From assembly GCA_036768475.1 (NCBI GenBank), contig DAIPMW010000002.1, forward strand, positions 62,001-126,000: 64,000 nt of DNA, written 5' to 3'. The translations under genes were made by a program, and so were the position numbers. The stretch comes from JAEUMD01 sp036768475. GTDB taxonomy: Bacteria; Pseudomonadota; Alphaproteobacteria; Rhizobiales; Hyphomicrobiaceae. Below, in pieces: positions 55,595 to 64,000 of the stretch (position 1 is the first letter of the stretch; each line of letters opens with the position of its first letter). Below the pieces are notes generated by a model. It saw only the letters and a program-made list of their open reading frames with translations, did not search any database and had not been told where the DNA came from.

Positions 55595-56413
55595 GTGACA
55601 ACATTAAGTGCGCCGCTTTCGTTCGGGGATAAATCGCGTGCGCCAATTGCGCTCCAATCGGCGAAATCCCGTCGCGGTAAGCGTGACTTTTCGAGCAACG
55701 GTACCGTTAAATCGGGCGGCAACGAGGCCAATACGCCGCACGAGCCGATCACCAGCGGTCTCGCCGTCTACTACGTGCCGCATGTTCTCGACAACTCTAG
55801 TGCAGCCGCATTGTCATCGCTCACCGCTGCCGACTATCGCGAGTTTGCCTACATCGAGCATATCGGCGCCCGAAATCGCAGTCTCGTGACCCGCGCGGCT
55901 CTCCGGCGTGCGTTAAGCGAGGTCACTCAAGGGGCGCTCGCCCCATCGCAGTGGGTTTTCATACGTGGCCGCTCGGGCAAGCCCCAGCTCGACCCGTCGT
56001 GCCCGCAGGTTCACTTCAGCTGTTCGCACGCCGATGGCGTTTCGGTGGTGGCTGTATCTACCAGAGGCCCTGTCGGTATCGACATCGCTAATACCACGAC
56101 GCCGTTTGATTTGTCGCTGGCGGAATTGTTTCTATCACCCGGTGAAGCGCGCACGCTTGGCGACTGCTCCGACGCATCGCCAGCACAGCGGCAAGCTTTT
56201 TGCAGGTTCTGGGCACTGAAGGAAGCATATCTCAAAATGAATGGGGATGCGCTTTCCGAGCATGTCAGCGAACTGGAATTTGATCCCGTCAAGGATCAAC
56301 TTGCATCGAAATCAGCGGGCGAGAAGGCACCGGGGCAGGCTAAATTCAAAACGTGGCAACTCGCAGCAGAGCGGCGAAGTTACTCTGCCGCAATTGCGTT
56401 CGTCGCAGCTTGA
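55595..56413 (+). CDS. 4'-phosphopantetheinyl transferase (Sfp type)
   Basis: Predicted 272-residue enzyme that transfers phosphopantetheine from coenzyme A to a carrier protein serine. Sfp signature motifs: VGIDIANT (metal-binding aspartate region, ~156-163) and RFWALKEAYLKMNGD (~206-220, the W-x2-KE-A-x2-K motif). Length suits a Sfp-type rather than AcpS-type enzyme. The GTG start at 55595 has no strong ribosome binding site. It ends 41 bases before the Pls-like synthetase gene, so the natural reading is that it activates the carrier domain of that protein (serine 559). Confidence 0.92.
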   Translation: MTTLSAPLSFGDKSRAPIALQSAKSRRGKRDFSSNGTVKSGGNEANTPHEPITSGLAVYYVPHVLDNSSAAALSSLTAADYREFAYIEHIGARNRSLVTRAALRRALSEVTQGALAPSQWVFIRGRSGKPQLDPSCPQVHFSCSHADGVSVVAVSTRGPVGIDIANTTTPFDLSLAELFLSPGEARTLGDCSDASPAQRQAFCRFWALKEAYLKMNGDALSEHVSELEFDPVKDQLASKSAGEKAPGQAKFKTWQLAAERRSYSAAIAFVAA

Positions 56414-56454
56414 CCGCCGGAATGTCTTCGAGCTCAGACTTGTGAGTTTGAGTA

Positions 56455-59400
56455 ATGTATTGCGCACCCGATAGGTATGAAGGCGAACTCGCTCTGTATC
56501 AGAATGAGACGCCGACACTCCTGCATCACTATTTTGAACGCCAGGCGCAACTGCGGCCAGGTTCCCTTGCTGTCGAGTTCTCAGGTTCGGCACTGACTTA
56601 CGCGCAACTCGACCGGTACGCGAATAAGATCGCCAATTATCTCGTCGCTCGCGGCGTGCAGTCGACCGATCTCATCGGCATTTATCTCAGGAAGTCGCCG
56701 CGGCTTTACGCCGTCATGCTTGGCATTCTCAAAGCGGGCGGCGGCTACGTGCCGATAGACCCCAAGTTTCCCCTGGAGCGTGTGCAGGCGATTGCCGATG
56801 ATGCCAAGCTTCGTTTCCTCATCTCCGAGGACGCGTTGGCAGATACCATTGCTGATGGTGTCAGCGTCGATCTCTTGCGCCTCGATTCCGAGCACGACGC
56901 CATCGAGCGGGCGGCCAATGACCCGCTCGACAGGAAGGATATCTCTTCCAACCAACTCTGCTACGTCATCTATACATCGGGATCGACAGGACGCCCCAAG
57001 GGCGTGATGATCGAGCACTGCAATGCCTGTTCGTTCGTGAAAGCGCTGGAACCCGTTTATCGGGTGGACGAATCCGATCGCGTCTACCAGGGCTTTTCCG
57101 TCGCCTTCGATGCATCTGTAGAGGAGATCTGGGCAGCCTTTGCCCACGGTGGAACGCTGGTTGTTCCAACTGAGGACGTTGAGCGCTCCCCTTCTGATGT
57201 CGCCGCCTTCATCAACGAACACGGCATCACCTATTACTCGACGGTGCCGACCATGCTCTCCATGGTCGATCGTGAGCTGCCGACGGTCCGCACGCTTGTC
57301 CTTGGCGGTGAAGCCTGCTCGGATGAACTCGTTTCGCGATGGGCTAAAGCCGGTCGCAGGATGCTGAACACGTACGGTCCCACGGAGGCAACGGTCGTCG
57401 CGACGTGGTCCGAATGTCACGCAGGCGTGCCAGTAACCATCGGGCGCGCATTGCCCGGCTACGCGACATATGTGCTCGATGAATCCGGCAATCGTGTCGC
57501 CGCCGGAGAGGAAGGCGAGCTTTACATCGGCGGCGACGGCGTTGGCCGCGGATACATGAATCTGCCCGAAATGACGTCCTCGCGTTTCGTGCCCAATCCG
57601 TTCGAAGGCGACGGCACGGATTTGCTTTATCGCACTTATGACCACGTCCGTCTTGGCGCGGACGGGGACCTTCATTTCCTCGGGCGCCTCGATGATCAGG
57701 TCAAGATCCGCGGATTTCGCATCGAGCTTTCTGAAATCGAGGCCGTGCTCGTCGGACAGCCCGAGATCCGTGCTGCGGCAGTCGGCGTCACCGAGGTATC
57801 GCAACTCAAGGAGCTTGCCGCCTACGTCATCTGTCATGAAAGTGACCAGCCCCTCGATCGCGAAAGGCTGGCTGAGGCGCTGCGTCAGAAGCTCCCGCCG
57901 TACATGGTGCCCAAGTATCTCGACATCGTCGACGAACTGCCCATGATGCCGAGTGGCAAGATCAATCGAAAGCGACTGCCCGCGCCGCAGAACCTCTTCA
58001 AGGGCCTGGGCAACATCGTTGCGCCGGTCGATCCCATCGAACAGCTCATAGCAGAGGCATGGCAGGAGAGCTTCAAGCTGCCGGCCCTTTCCGTCGAAGC
58101 CGACTTCTTCATCGATCTGGGAGGACATTCGCTGTTGGCGGCACAGTGCGTCAACAGGCTTCGCAAGGCCATCAATGGCGTCGCGCTGTCGGTGAGGGAC
58201 ATCTACGAGCACCGGAACGCGAGGGCATTGGCCGCCGAGTTGCGGCGTCGCGGATTGAGCGACACGCCATCCTCCGAGGAGGACACACCGAACCAGACCG
58301 CCGGCTCGGCATGGAGCAGTGTGCCTCAGAGTGTGCCTAACCACGTGCGCTGGCTGACGGTGACGGCGCAGTCGGTCTTTGCCACGCTCTACTACGGCAT
58401 AATTGCTGCGCCGCTGGCCTACCTGGCCCTGATCTATTCGGCTGTCGCGAGTGGCGACATGACCATTGATCGCGCCGTCGACCTATCGATAACGATGGGC
58501 TTTGCCGCGTGGCCGTTAATGCTTCTCACCAGCATTCTTGTTAAGTGGGTGGTGATTGGCAGATACAAGCCTGGCCGGTATCCGCTTTGGGGCTCGTACT
58601 ATCTGCGCTGGTGGATCGCTAGCCGTTTCCAGGCCTTGAGCTGGTCGTACATTTTCGTCGGCACGCCGCTCATGAATGCGTACTTCCGCGCAATGGGCGC
58701 GAGCATCGGCCGCAATGTCTCGCTGAGCACGCCACATTGCACGGCTTTCGATATGGTGTCGATCGGCGATGGTACGAGCATTGGCTTGGAAAGCCAGCTG
58801 CTTGGGTATCGCGTCGAGGATGGCCACCTCATCATTGCGCCGGTAGAGATCGGCAAAAACTGCTTCGTGGGTATGCACTGCTCGATCGGACTGAACGCGC
58901 GAATGCAGAATGGAGCGCGTCTCGATGACATGTCCCTGTTGTGCGATGACACTGTCATACCGGCAGGCGAAGGCTGGAATGGAGCACCCGCGAAGAAGTC
59001 GTCCGTCAGCGTGCCGGTACCGCAGGATAAGCCGGCGAGCGGGTTGCGGGTCTTTACGTTCGCAGTGCTGCACCTGCTTCTGATCTATGCGATGGGCTAC
59101 TTCCTCATTGGATCGACGCTGCCTGCGCTGGTGATGCTGGGGCTGGCCTTCCAGACTTGGGGGCTTCAAGGTGCATTCCTCGCCGTATTCGCGGCGGTTC
59201 CAGCGACGCTGGCGATGTACACGCTGGGCGTCATTTTAATCACGCGCCTGCTGGGAGCGCCCAAGGAGAGCAGCATTCCGCTGCATACGCCCCGTTATCT
59301 CAGGCACTGGTTTCTGGCCTACATGCTTGAGAACACCAAGACGTTGCTCAACTCGGCATATGCAACGATCTATTTCCCGAGTCTGATGCGAGCGCTCGGC

Positions 59401-60528
59401 GCCAAAGTCGGCAAGGGCTCCGAAGTTTCCACCGTCTCGCATATGACGCCACATCTTCTCGAGGTGGGCGAAGGGTGCTTTCTCGCCGATGCTTGCATTG
59501 TTGGCGGGCATCGCATCCACGGCGGCACCATGCTGGTCGAACCGGTTCACATTGGCGATCGGACCTTCATCGGCAACAGCGCCCTGGTTCCCGGAGGGGT
59601 CACCATCGGCAACAATACATTGATCGGCGTCGGCTCGACGCCGCCCACTGGCATGCGCACTGTGCCGGACAACACGCGCTGGCTGGGCTCTCCGAGTTTC
59701 GAGCTGCCGCGAACCCAGCAGGGCTACTGTTTTGCGGAACAGACCCTGTTCGCGCCGACCCGCTGGGCCATTGCAGAACGAGCCTTCACCGATGCGATGA
59801 GAATCCTCCTTCCCGGATTCATCTTTGGGGTGCTCGGTGTGGCCCTCTTCGGGTGCCTTATCGAAGCCTACAAGCTGCTCCCGCTTTGGGCTGCCATTCT
59901 CGCCGTGGCGCCGCTCACCGCGCTTGCTGCGTTCATTTCGGTCGCCGCCTCGGCTGCCATCAAATACCTCCTGCAAGGAACGCTTGAGCCTCTCGTCAGA
60001 CCGCTGTGGTGCCGGTTCGTATGGCGCAACGAACTCGTAAACGGCGTTTACGAAGGCGTTGCCGCGTCGGCCATGACGCCGCTTCTCGGCACGCCGCTGG
60101 TTTCGGTGTGTTTGCGGATGATGGGCTGCAAGATCGGCCGCCGATGCTTCATCGAGACGACGTTGTTCTCCGAGTTCGATCTTGTGCACATAGGAGATCG
60201 CGCGGCCCTCAACCTGGGTGGAACGATCCAGACTCATTTGTTCGAAGATCGTGTCTTCAAGGCGGACAGACTGACGATCGGCAGCGATTGTTCTATCGGC
60301 AACATGGCCTTCATTCTCTATGACACCGAGATGGAAGACGGTGCCAAGCTCGGTTCCCTATCGGTTCTGATGAAGGGCGAACGGCTGCCCGCATCAACGA
60401 GCTGGGCCGGAGTTCCGTGCGAGCAGATGACGGTCGCGGCGGTTCCGGCCTTGCAGAGCAGGATCGCGCAAATTGTTGCCGGCGCACGGGGTAAGGCGAA
60501 TGAAAGGCTAATCGTTCAGCAAGCGTAG
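56455..60528 (+). CDS. Pls/PosA-family non-ribosomal peptide synthetase (poly-amino acid synthetase-like)
   Basis: Predicted 1357-residue membrane synthetase. Residues ~25-515 are an adenylation domain: YTSGSTGRPKG (core A3), VAFDASVEEIW (A4, D219), NTYGPTEATV (A5), GRLDDQVKIRGFRIELSEIE (A8) and PSGKINRKRLP (A10, K502). A carrier domain follows with GGHSL, serine 559. From ~640 on come six membrane segments (641-665, 679-702, ~865-890, ~907-934, ~1117-1140, ~1146-1172) alternating with three hexapeptide-repeat domains (~750-850, ~983-1085, ~1226-1330). This is the plan of epsilon-poly-L-lysine synthetase, where the C-terminal part joins amino acids. No condensation or thioesterase domain. Substrate residues read DAESVGTVVK. 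Odd point: core A7 reads YRTYD, not YRTGD. Confidence 0.9.
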   Translation: MYCAPDRYEGELALYQNETPTLLHHYFERQAQLRPGSLAVEFSGSALTYAQLDRYANKIANYLVARGVQSTDLIGIYLRKSPRLYAVMLGILKAGGGYVPIDPKFPLERVQAIADDAKLRFLISEDALADTIADGVSVDLLRLDSEHDAIERAANDPLDRKDISSNQLCYVIYTSGSTGRPKGVMIEHCNACSFVKALEPVYRVDESDRVYQGFSVAFDASVEEIWAAFAHGGTLVVPTEDVERSPSDVAAFINEHGITYYSTVPTMLSMVDRELPTVRTLVLGGEACSDELVSRWAKAGRRMLNTYGPTEATVVATWSECHAGVPVTIGRALPGYATYVLDESGNRVAAGEEGELYIGGDGVGRGYMNLPEMTSSRFVPNPFEGDGTDLLYRTYDHVRLGADGDLHFLGRLDDQVKIRGFRIELSEIEAVLVGQPEIRAAAVGVTEVSQLKELAAYVICHESDQPLDRERLAEALRQKLPPYMVPKYLDIVDELPMMPSGKINRKRLPAPQNLFKGLGNIVAPVDPIEQLIAEAWQESFKLPALSVEADFFIDLGGHSLLAAQCVNRLRKAINGVALSVRDIYEHRNARALAAELRRRGLSDTPSSEEDTPNQTAGSAWSSVPQSVPNHVRWLTVTAQSVFATLYYGIIAAPLAYLALIYSAVASGDMTIDRAVDLSITMGFAAWPLMLLTSILVKWVVIGRYKPGRYPLWGSYYLRWWIASRFQALSWSYIFVGTPLMNAYFRAMGASIGRNVSLSTPHCTAFDMVSIGDGTSIGLESQLLGYRVEDGHLIIAPVEIGKNCFVGMHCSIGLNARMQNGARLDDMSLLCDDTVIPAGEGWNGAPAKKSSVSVPVPQDKPASGLRVFTFAVLHLLLIYAMGYFLIGSTLPALVMLGLAFQTWGLQGAFLAVFAAVPATLAMYTLGVILITRLLGAPKESSIPLHTPRYLRHWFLAYMLENTKTLLNSAYATIYFPSLMRALGAKVGKGSEVSTVSHMTPHLLEVGEGCFLADACIVGGHRIHGGTMLVEPVHIGDRTFIGNSALVPGGVTIGNNTLIGVGSTPPTGMRTVPDNTRWLGSPSFELPRTQQGYCFAEQTLFAPTRWAIAERAFTDAMRILLPGFIFGVLGVALFGCLIEAYKLLPLWAAILAVAPLTALAAFISVAASAAIKYLLQGTLEPLVRPLWCRFVWRNELVNGVYEGVAASAMTPLLGTPLVSVCLRMMGCKIGRRCFIETTLFSEFDLVHIGDRAALNLGGTIQTHLFEDRVFKADRLTIGSDCSIGNMAFILYDTEMEDGAKLGSLSVLMKGERLPASTSWAGVPCEQMTVAAVPALQSRIAQIVAGARGKANERLIVQQA

Positions 60529-60754
60529 TCTTCACCCCGATCAATTCGGTCACCCTTAAGAAACACTTAAGAAAACGCCGTTTTTCGATGCTGCGTTTGT
60601 AGAAAAAGAGCAACACATACACGTCAATGCCGATGCGTTCTAGCTTTTGCATCTGGCACCATCCCGCGAATCGCTTCCTAAGTTGACCATTAGAGATTGA
60701 ATCCGTTCGGCTGCGTCCGAGCGGAGAGGGATAGATCTCGAGGGAGCTGATTGG

Positions 60755-62197
60755 ATGAAGCGTTTTTTCAAGTCCACCCTTGGTGGCGTCGCGGTAGCGT
60801 GTGCCGCACTTCCGACGGCAGCGGGTGCCGCGGATCTCGGCGGTTCGCTGAAGGACACGCCGATGGTTGCGCCCGCGCCTACATGGTCGGGTTTCTACTT
60901 CGGCGGCAGCATCGGCTACGGACACAATAGATCCGACAACAACTACAGTGAGTCGACTGGTTATAGTCAGTCCGTCTCCGAATCCGCGGAGGGCGGTCTC
61001 GTCTCCGCCGTGTTCGGCTTCGATCGCCAGATCGGCGACCGTTGGGTCATCGGCGCATTCGCCGACTTCGACTGGTCGGATCTCGATCGCGGCAATGAGC
61101 ATATTTGGAATAGCATGACGATCTCGCGCGCTTGGTCGGTTGGCGGGCGCCTGGGTCTGCTCGTGTCGCCGCGCATGATGGTCTTTGCGACGGGCGGCTT
61201 CACCCAGGCCCACTTCAGGAACGATGGCTGGTGGGATATCGACGGCTGGGCCGATGGTCGCAATTCCCGGAATTTCAATGGCTACTTCGTCGGTGGTGGC
61301 CTTGAGGTCATGCTGCGATCCAACTTCTTCCTGCGTGGTGAGTTGCGCTACGCCGACTATGGCGAGGAGACGACCAATACCTATAACGATGGGTCATTCT
61401 CGTACGTGGACCGCGAAGACGCCGAGATCTTCACGGCGCGCCTCGGCATTGTCTACAAAATGGGCCGCGATGAGCACGCCCTCCCTGCTCTCAGCATGAA
61501 GGATGGCGGCGAGGGTGTGGATCACGCCTACAAGGTCGTCACGATCAACGGCGTCGATGTTAGCAACGACGCATGGTCGATTTATTCGTTCAACGCCTTC
61601 GCGCTGAACGGAGACTTTAGCCGCGACGGTCTGGTTTTCAGAACCCTCGGCGTCTACGGCGAATACTCGTTTAATGGATTTGGCACTGACGTCGATACCG
61701 ATGATCGTTTGGCCGACGCGATGATCGGCTACCAGAAGGTGTTCGACCGCTTCACCGCAACCGCTTATGTCGGCTACGAGATCCGCGACATTGATGCGTC
61801 ACCCTTTGGCTGGCACAGCGGCGTTTTGCATGGCACCAAGTCGGGCTTCAAGGTGGCCTTCGATGTCGAGTCAAAGGATGAGGAGAAGCTCTACTTCGCC
61901 TTGGACGGTAGCTATTCGACCGCTTTTGACTCTGTCTACGGTTTGGTGCGTGTTGGCTACAACGCCGGATCCTTCATTGTCGGTCCGGAGGGCTGGGTGT
62001 TCAGCGACGATGGGGATACGTCATGGCGCGTTGGCGGCTTTGCCAAGATGCCCTTCATGCTCGGGCCGACGCGGGCAGCCGAACTCAGCGTCTACGGTGG
62101 CTACCAGTTCGTCGAGGATGACAATAACGGGAGCGGTTTCACGACTCACGGTGGCGAAGGCGCCTACGGCGGTGCAGCTCTCAAGCTGGCCTTCTGA
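60755..62197 (+). CDS. Outer-membrane double beta-barrel (Omp25-like plus BcsS-like)
   Basis: Predicted 480-residue outer-membrane protein. Signal peptide ~1-26 (KRFFKSTLGGVAVACAALPTAAGAA, cleaved after GAA). The first half (~40-240) is an Omp25/Omp31-type opacity barrel: PTWSGFYFGGSIGYGHN, EGGLVSAVFGFDRQIG, FTARLGIVYKMG. The second half (~265-480) has a different barrel pattern ending AALKLAF and resembles the cellulose-associated BcsS family (FALNGDFSRDGLVFRTLG, DAMIGYQKVFDRFTATAYV, FALDGSYSTAFDSVYGLV, GPEGWVFSDDG). Two barrels in one chain are unusual. The start has AGGGAG upstream. A strong terminator follows. Confidence 0.75.
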   Translation: MKRFFKSTLGGVAVACAALPTAAGAADLGGSLKDTPMVAPAPTWSGFYFGGSIGYGHNRSDNNYSESTGYSQSVSESAEGGLVSAVFGFDRQIGDRWVIGAFADFDWSDLDRGNEHIWNSMTISRAWSVGGRLGLLVSPRMMVFATGGFTQAHFRNDGWWDIDGWADGRNSRNFNGYFVGGGLEVMLRSNFFLRGELRYADYGEETTNTYNDGSFSYVDREDAEIFTARLGIVYKMGRDEHALPALSMKDGGEGVDHAYKVVTINGVDVSNDAWSIYSFNAFALNGDFSRDGLVFRTLGVYGEYSFNGFGTDVDTDDRLADAMIGYQKVFDRFTATAYVGYEIRDIDASPFGWHSGVLHGTKSGFKVAFDVESKDEEKLYFALDGSYSTAFDSVYGLVRVGYNAGSFIVGPEGWVFSDDGDTSWRVGGFAKMPFMLGPTRAAELSVYGGYQFVEDDNNGSGFTTHGGEGAYGGAALKLAF

Positions 62198-62230
62198 TAG
62201 AAGCTGAACCGAATCTGATTTGATTGGCAG

Positions 62231-62266
62231 CGTCCCCCGTCGAAATCCGGCGGGGGACGTTTTTAT
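62231..62266 (+). terminator. Rho-independent terminator
   Basis: CGTCCCCCG pairs perfectly with CGGGGGACG across an 11-base loop, followed by TTTTTATTT. It lies just after the outer-membrane barrel gene and could also serve, as an inverted copy, the convergent gene at 62268. Confidence 0.85.
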
Positions 62267-62267
62267 T

Positions 62268-63446
62268 TCAAGGCTGGGGCGTGATCACCGCTGCTTCTTT
62301 CCGGCTCGCGCTTTGGCTCACGTAAAGGTCGAGCGGCGGAGCGGGCCAGTTGGCGTAATCGTTGGCCGTTTGGATTTCGCTGACGTAGGTGGTCCAGGCC
62401 GCTTCGAGTGAGCCCCAGTCGGCGTCAGCGGACTCCGGCTGGCCGCCTTCGATCTCGTCAGCGAGCGCCGACAGGTCGACACCTTTGTTCTTCAAGTGCC
62501 GCAGGACTGCTGCAGTCTCACCATAGGCAATGGCGCGCCTGGCCGCACGCTCACCCATATAGTAGTTGATGTTGCCGGCAATATGGTCGGCGTTCTTCTT
62601 GATCTCGCTGACCGCATTCTCGGTGTCGCCGCTATTGAGTGCATCGAGATCGGGCAGATATCCGCCGTCTTCGGCGCGTTCGCCAAGAACCGGAACGACA
62701 TAGACGTCAGCCTTGGCGCTGGCCATGACGAGCTGTTTGTCGCGCACATCGAATGCGAAGTCGTGGAAATTATAGAAGGCGACGATCTCATCGTCGGTAT
62801 TCACGGTGACAGGCTCGAAGCCGCCAGCCATCCGGTACCCCGTCGTCCATTCGCGTGGCGGCACGATGAAATCGACCATGAAGGCATCGGCGACGGCAAG
62901 ATCTCGTGCAAGGTTCGTCTCTTCAGGGATGGCGCCATATGCGATGACGCTTTCGGTGGTGATGGAGACGCCGATGCGATCGTCTTCAGCCAGAGCCCGA
63001 GCCAGTTGGGCGATCTCACCGATCGAGGCCTCCGGCTTGAAGGATAGGTTATCGCCGAGAACGAGTGCCTGCTTGCTCGCGTCGTACCGAACGGAAGCGA
63101 TATTATCCAGTCCCGTTGCCGAGCCCTCTAGAACGACACCGCCTGGGAGGCTGCCGTAGCGTTCGACGACGCCGGTAACCATGGTCGGATGCGGGCGCCC
63201 GGAGTGGGCCGTTACTTCGATATGGCGCTGTGCCGTACGAAAGGAGGCATTCGTCGCCGCCGCCACCGTACTTGGCTGCGTATTCATGTTGCCGCCGCCG
63301 GGCATGCTTCCGTAATGTGTCGAAAAGTCCTTCAGGCCAGCTTCCGTAGCAATATGGCTCTCGCCGCGAATGTCACCGGCCAGGGTAGGCCCGCTGACGG
63401 CTAGAACTGAAACAGTTGCAAAACAAAGTATCGAGGGCGCGCGCAT
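62268..63446 (-). CDS. Secreted protein of unknown function
   Basis: Predicted 392-residue exported protein. Signal peptide ~1-24 (SILCFATVSVLAVSGPTLA, cleaved after LAG). The mature part repeats a short motif, HYGSMPGGGN and RYGSLPGGVV, and has strand-rich and helical sections (YYMGERAARRAIAYGETAAV) without cysteine or recognised catalytic motif. GAGGAATT lies before the ATG at 63446. Convergent with the outer-membrane barrel gene and may share its terminator. Family not known to me. Confidence 0.7.
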   Translation of the reverse strand: MRAPSILCFATVSVLAVSGPTLAGDIRGESHIATEAGLKDFSTHYGSMPGGGNMNTQPSTVAAATNASFRTAQRHIEVTAHSGRPHPTMVTGVVERYGSLPGGVVLEGSATGLDNIASVRYDASKQALVLGDNLSFKPEASIGEIAQLARALAEDDRIGVSITTESVIAYGAIPEETNLARDLAVADAFMVDFIVPPREWTTGYRMAGGFEPVTVNTDDEIVAFYNFHDFAFDVRDKQLVMASAKADVYVVPVLGERAEDGGYLPDLDALNSGDTENAVSEIKKNADHIAGNINYYMGERAARRAIAYGETAAVLRHLKNKGVDLSALADEIEGGQPESADADWGSLEAAWTTYVSEIQTANDYANWPAPPLDLYVSQSASRKEAAVITPQP

Positions 63447-64000
63447 CACTAGAATTCCTCGCTGGAAAAACAAAATGGATGGATGTGGCCATCCAAATCC
63501 TTTGCGCAGCGCAACTCAATCATCTTCTGCCAAGATGGTTTAGGACGGTGTCTACAACTGACGTCAACGCGCCGATCTTGCAGCGAGTTTCTCGTCTCTG
63601 AAAGGAATTGAATGAAATGTGGCAAACGAAGCAATGGCGTCGCCGTCCGTGACCGGCGCATGCCAGATCCTGCCTTTGCCGCATTGCCGGAAAGGTTGTG
63701 CGGTGGCTTGGACGGAATGGCTCGATAGTTGCTCGCTGATAAACATCAATTCGAGCCCAACCGGGCTCATGGCCGTCGCGCAGCCGCGAAGAAACAGTCA
63801 TGATTCCATTGAGGCCGTGATTGAGGCTCTCAAAACGACGAGCGAGAGCAGACCGAAACGGCCAAAATGTGATTCAATCAAAACCTGACCTGATCTAGGT
63901 CGCGTTCATGTTTGCGTCAGCATGAACGCGATCCAGCACCTTTGTTTCGAGCATGTTTTGCACGCTGAACCGCTGCACACTTCAGCTCAACATGCTCTAG
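63447..64000. other. Right-end intergenic region with a dispersed repeat
   Basis: No confident gene. A GTG-start frame at 63619-63888 (with AAGGA about 12 bases upstream) and a short ATG frame at 63612 are weak candidates. The last 106 bases are the third copy of the mosaic repeat. Confidence 0.45.
63895..64000 (+). repeat. RIME-like mosaic repeat, copy 3
   Basis: A 106-bp element bounded by CTAG at both ends, with CGCGTTCATG pairing with CATGAACGCG, then GAGCATGTT pairing with AACATGCTC around the conserved ACGCTGAACCGCTGCACAC core shared with copy 1. It ends exactly at the window edge, so it may continue beyond. Confidence 0.8.

Noticed and set aside
60550..60576. Direct repeat CTTAAGAAA upstream of the outer-membrane barrel gene
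   Set aside because: Two short AT-rich copies only; too weak to call an operator.
1..64000. CRISPR arrays, rRNA, tRNA genes
   Set aside because: No spaced direct repeats and no recognisable tRNA or rRNA sequence seen by eye; a computational scan would be needed to exclude a tRNA fully.

Overview
The window reads as a chromosomal segment of an alphaproteobacterium of the Rhizobiales/Hyphomicrobiales. The evidence is the periplasmic nitrate reductase cluster in the order napF-D-A-G-H-B-C, an ExoY/ExoF-style exopolysaccharide locus, adenylate cyclase-TPR and Omp25-like barrel families typical of rhizobia, many small secreted proteins, and a dispersed ~106-bp mosaic repeat with two palindromes that resembles rhizobial RIME elements. 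A selenium-binding/methanethiol-oxidase-family gene next to nap would fit a Hyphomicrobium-like methylotroph, but this is inference. No rRNA, tRNA, CRISPR array, prophage or intact insertion sequence was recognised.

Layout. 1-6.7 kb: two glycosyltransferases, a bactofilin, a VOC-family protein, a membrane-anchored J-domain protein and a possible lipoprotein. 6.7-18 kb: several small secreted proteins, a patatin-like phospholipase, an adenylate cyclase/TolB/TPR protein that probably shares an operon with a 1430-residue cytochrome P450-DyP peroxidase fusion, and a Crp/Fnr regulator. Three perfect GTCCC-N4-GGGAC sites lie upstream of three of the small secreted protein genes, two of which flank the regulator. 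18-34 kb: an exopolysaccharide locus with sugar transferase, polymerase, chain-length regulator, flippase, export protein, deacetylase and four glycosyltransferases. 34-37.5 kb: a three-gene Mla-type lipid transporter. 37.5-45.4 kb: napFDAGHBC (read on the minus strand) and the SBP56-family gene. 46.5-52 kb: an envelope/stress group (AI-2E-type permease, holin-like protein, three YqjD/ElaB-like proteins). 52-55.4 kb: a LysR regulator divergent from a small secreted protein, and an M23-like protein. 55.6-60.5 kb: a 4'-phosphopantetheinyl transferase directly followed by a 1357-residue Pls/PosA-type synthetase. 60.7-63.5 kb: a double outer-membrane barrel and a secreted protein.

The most interesting system is the transferase-synthetase pair at 55.6-60.5 kb. 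The large protein has an adenylation domain, a carrier domain and a six-helix membrane part holding three hexapeptide-repeat domains, which is the layout of epsilon-poly-lysine synthetase. The specificity residues read by eye (DAESVGTVVK) resemble a lysine code, so a cationic homopoly-amino acid is a concrete, testable product. Other items worth a look are the P450-DyP fusion, the three-site palindrome set, the dispersed repeat, and the fused outer-membrane barrels.
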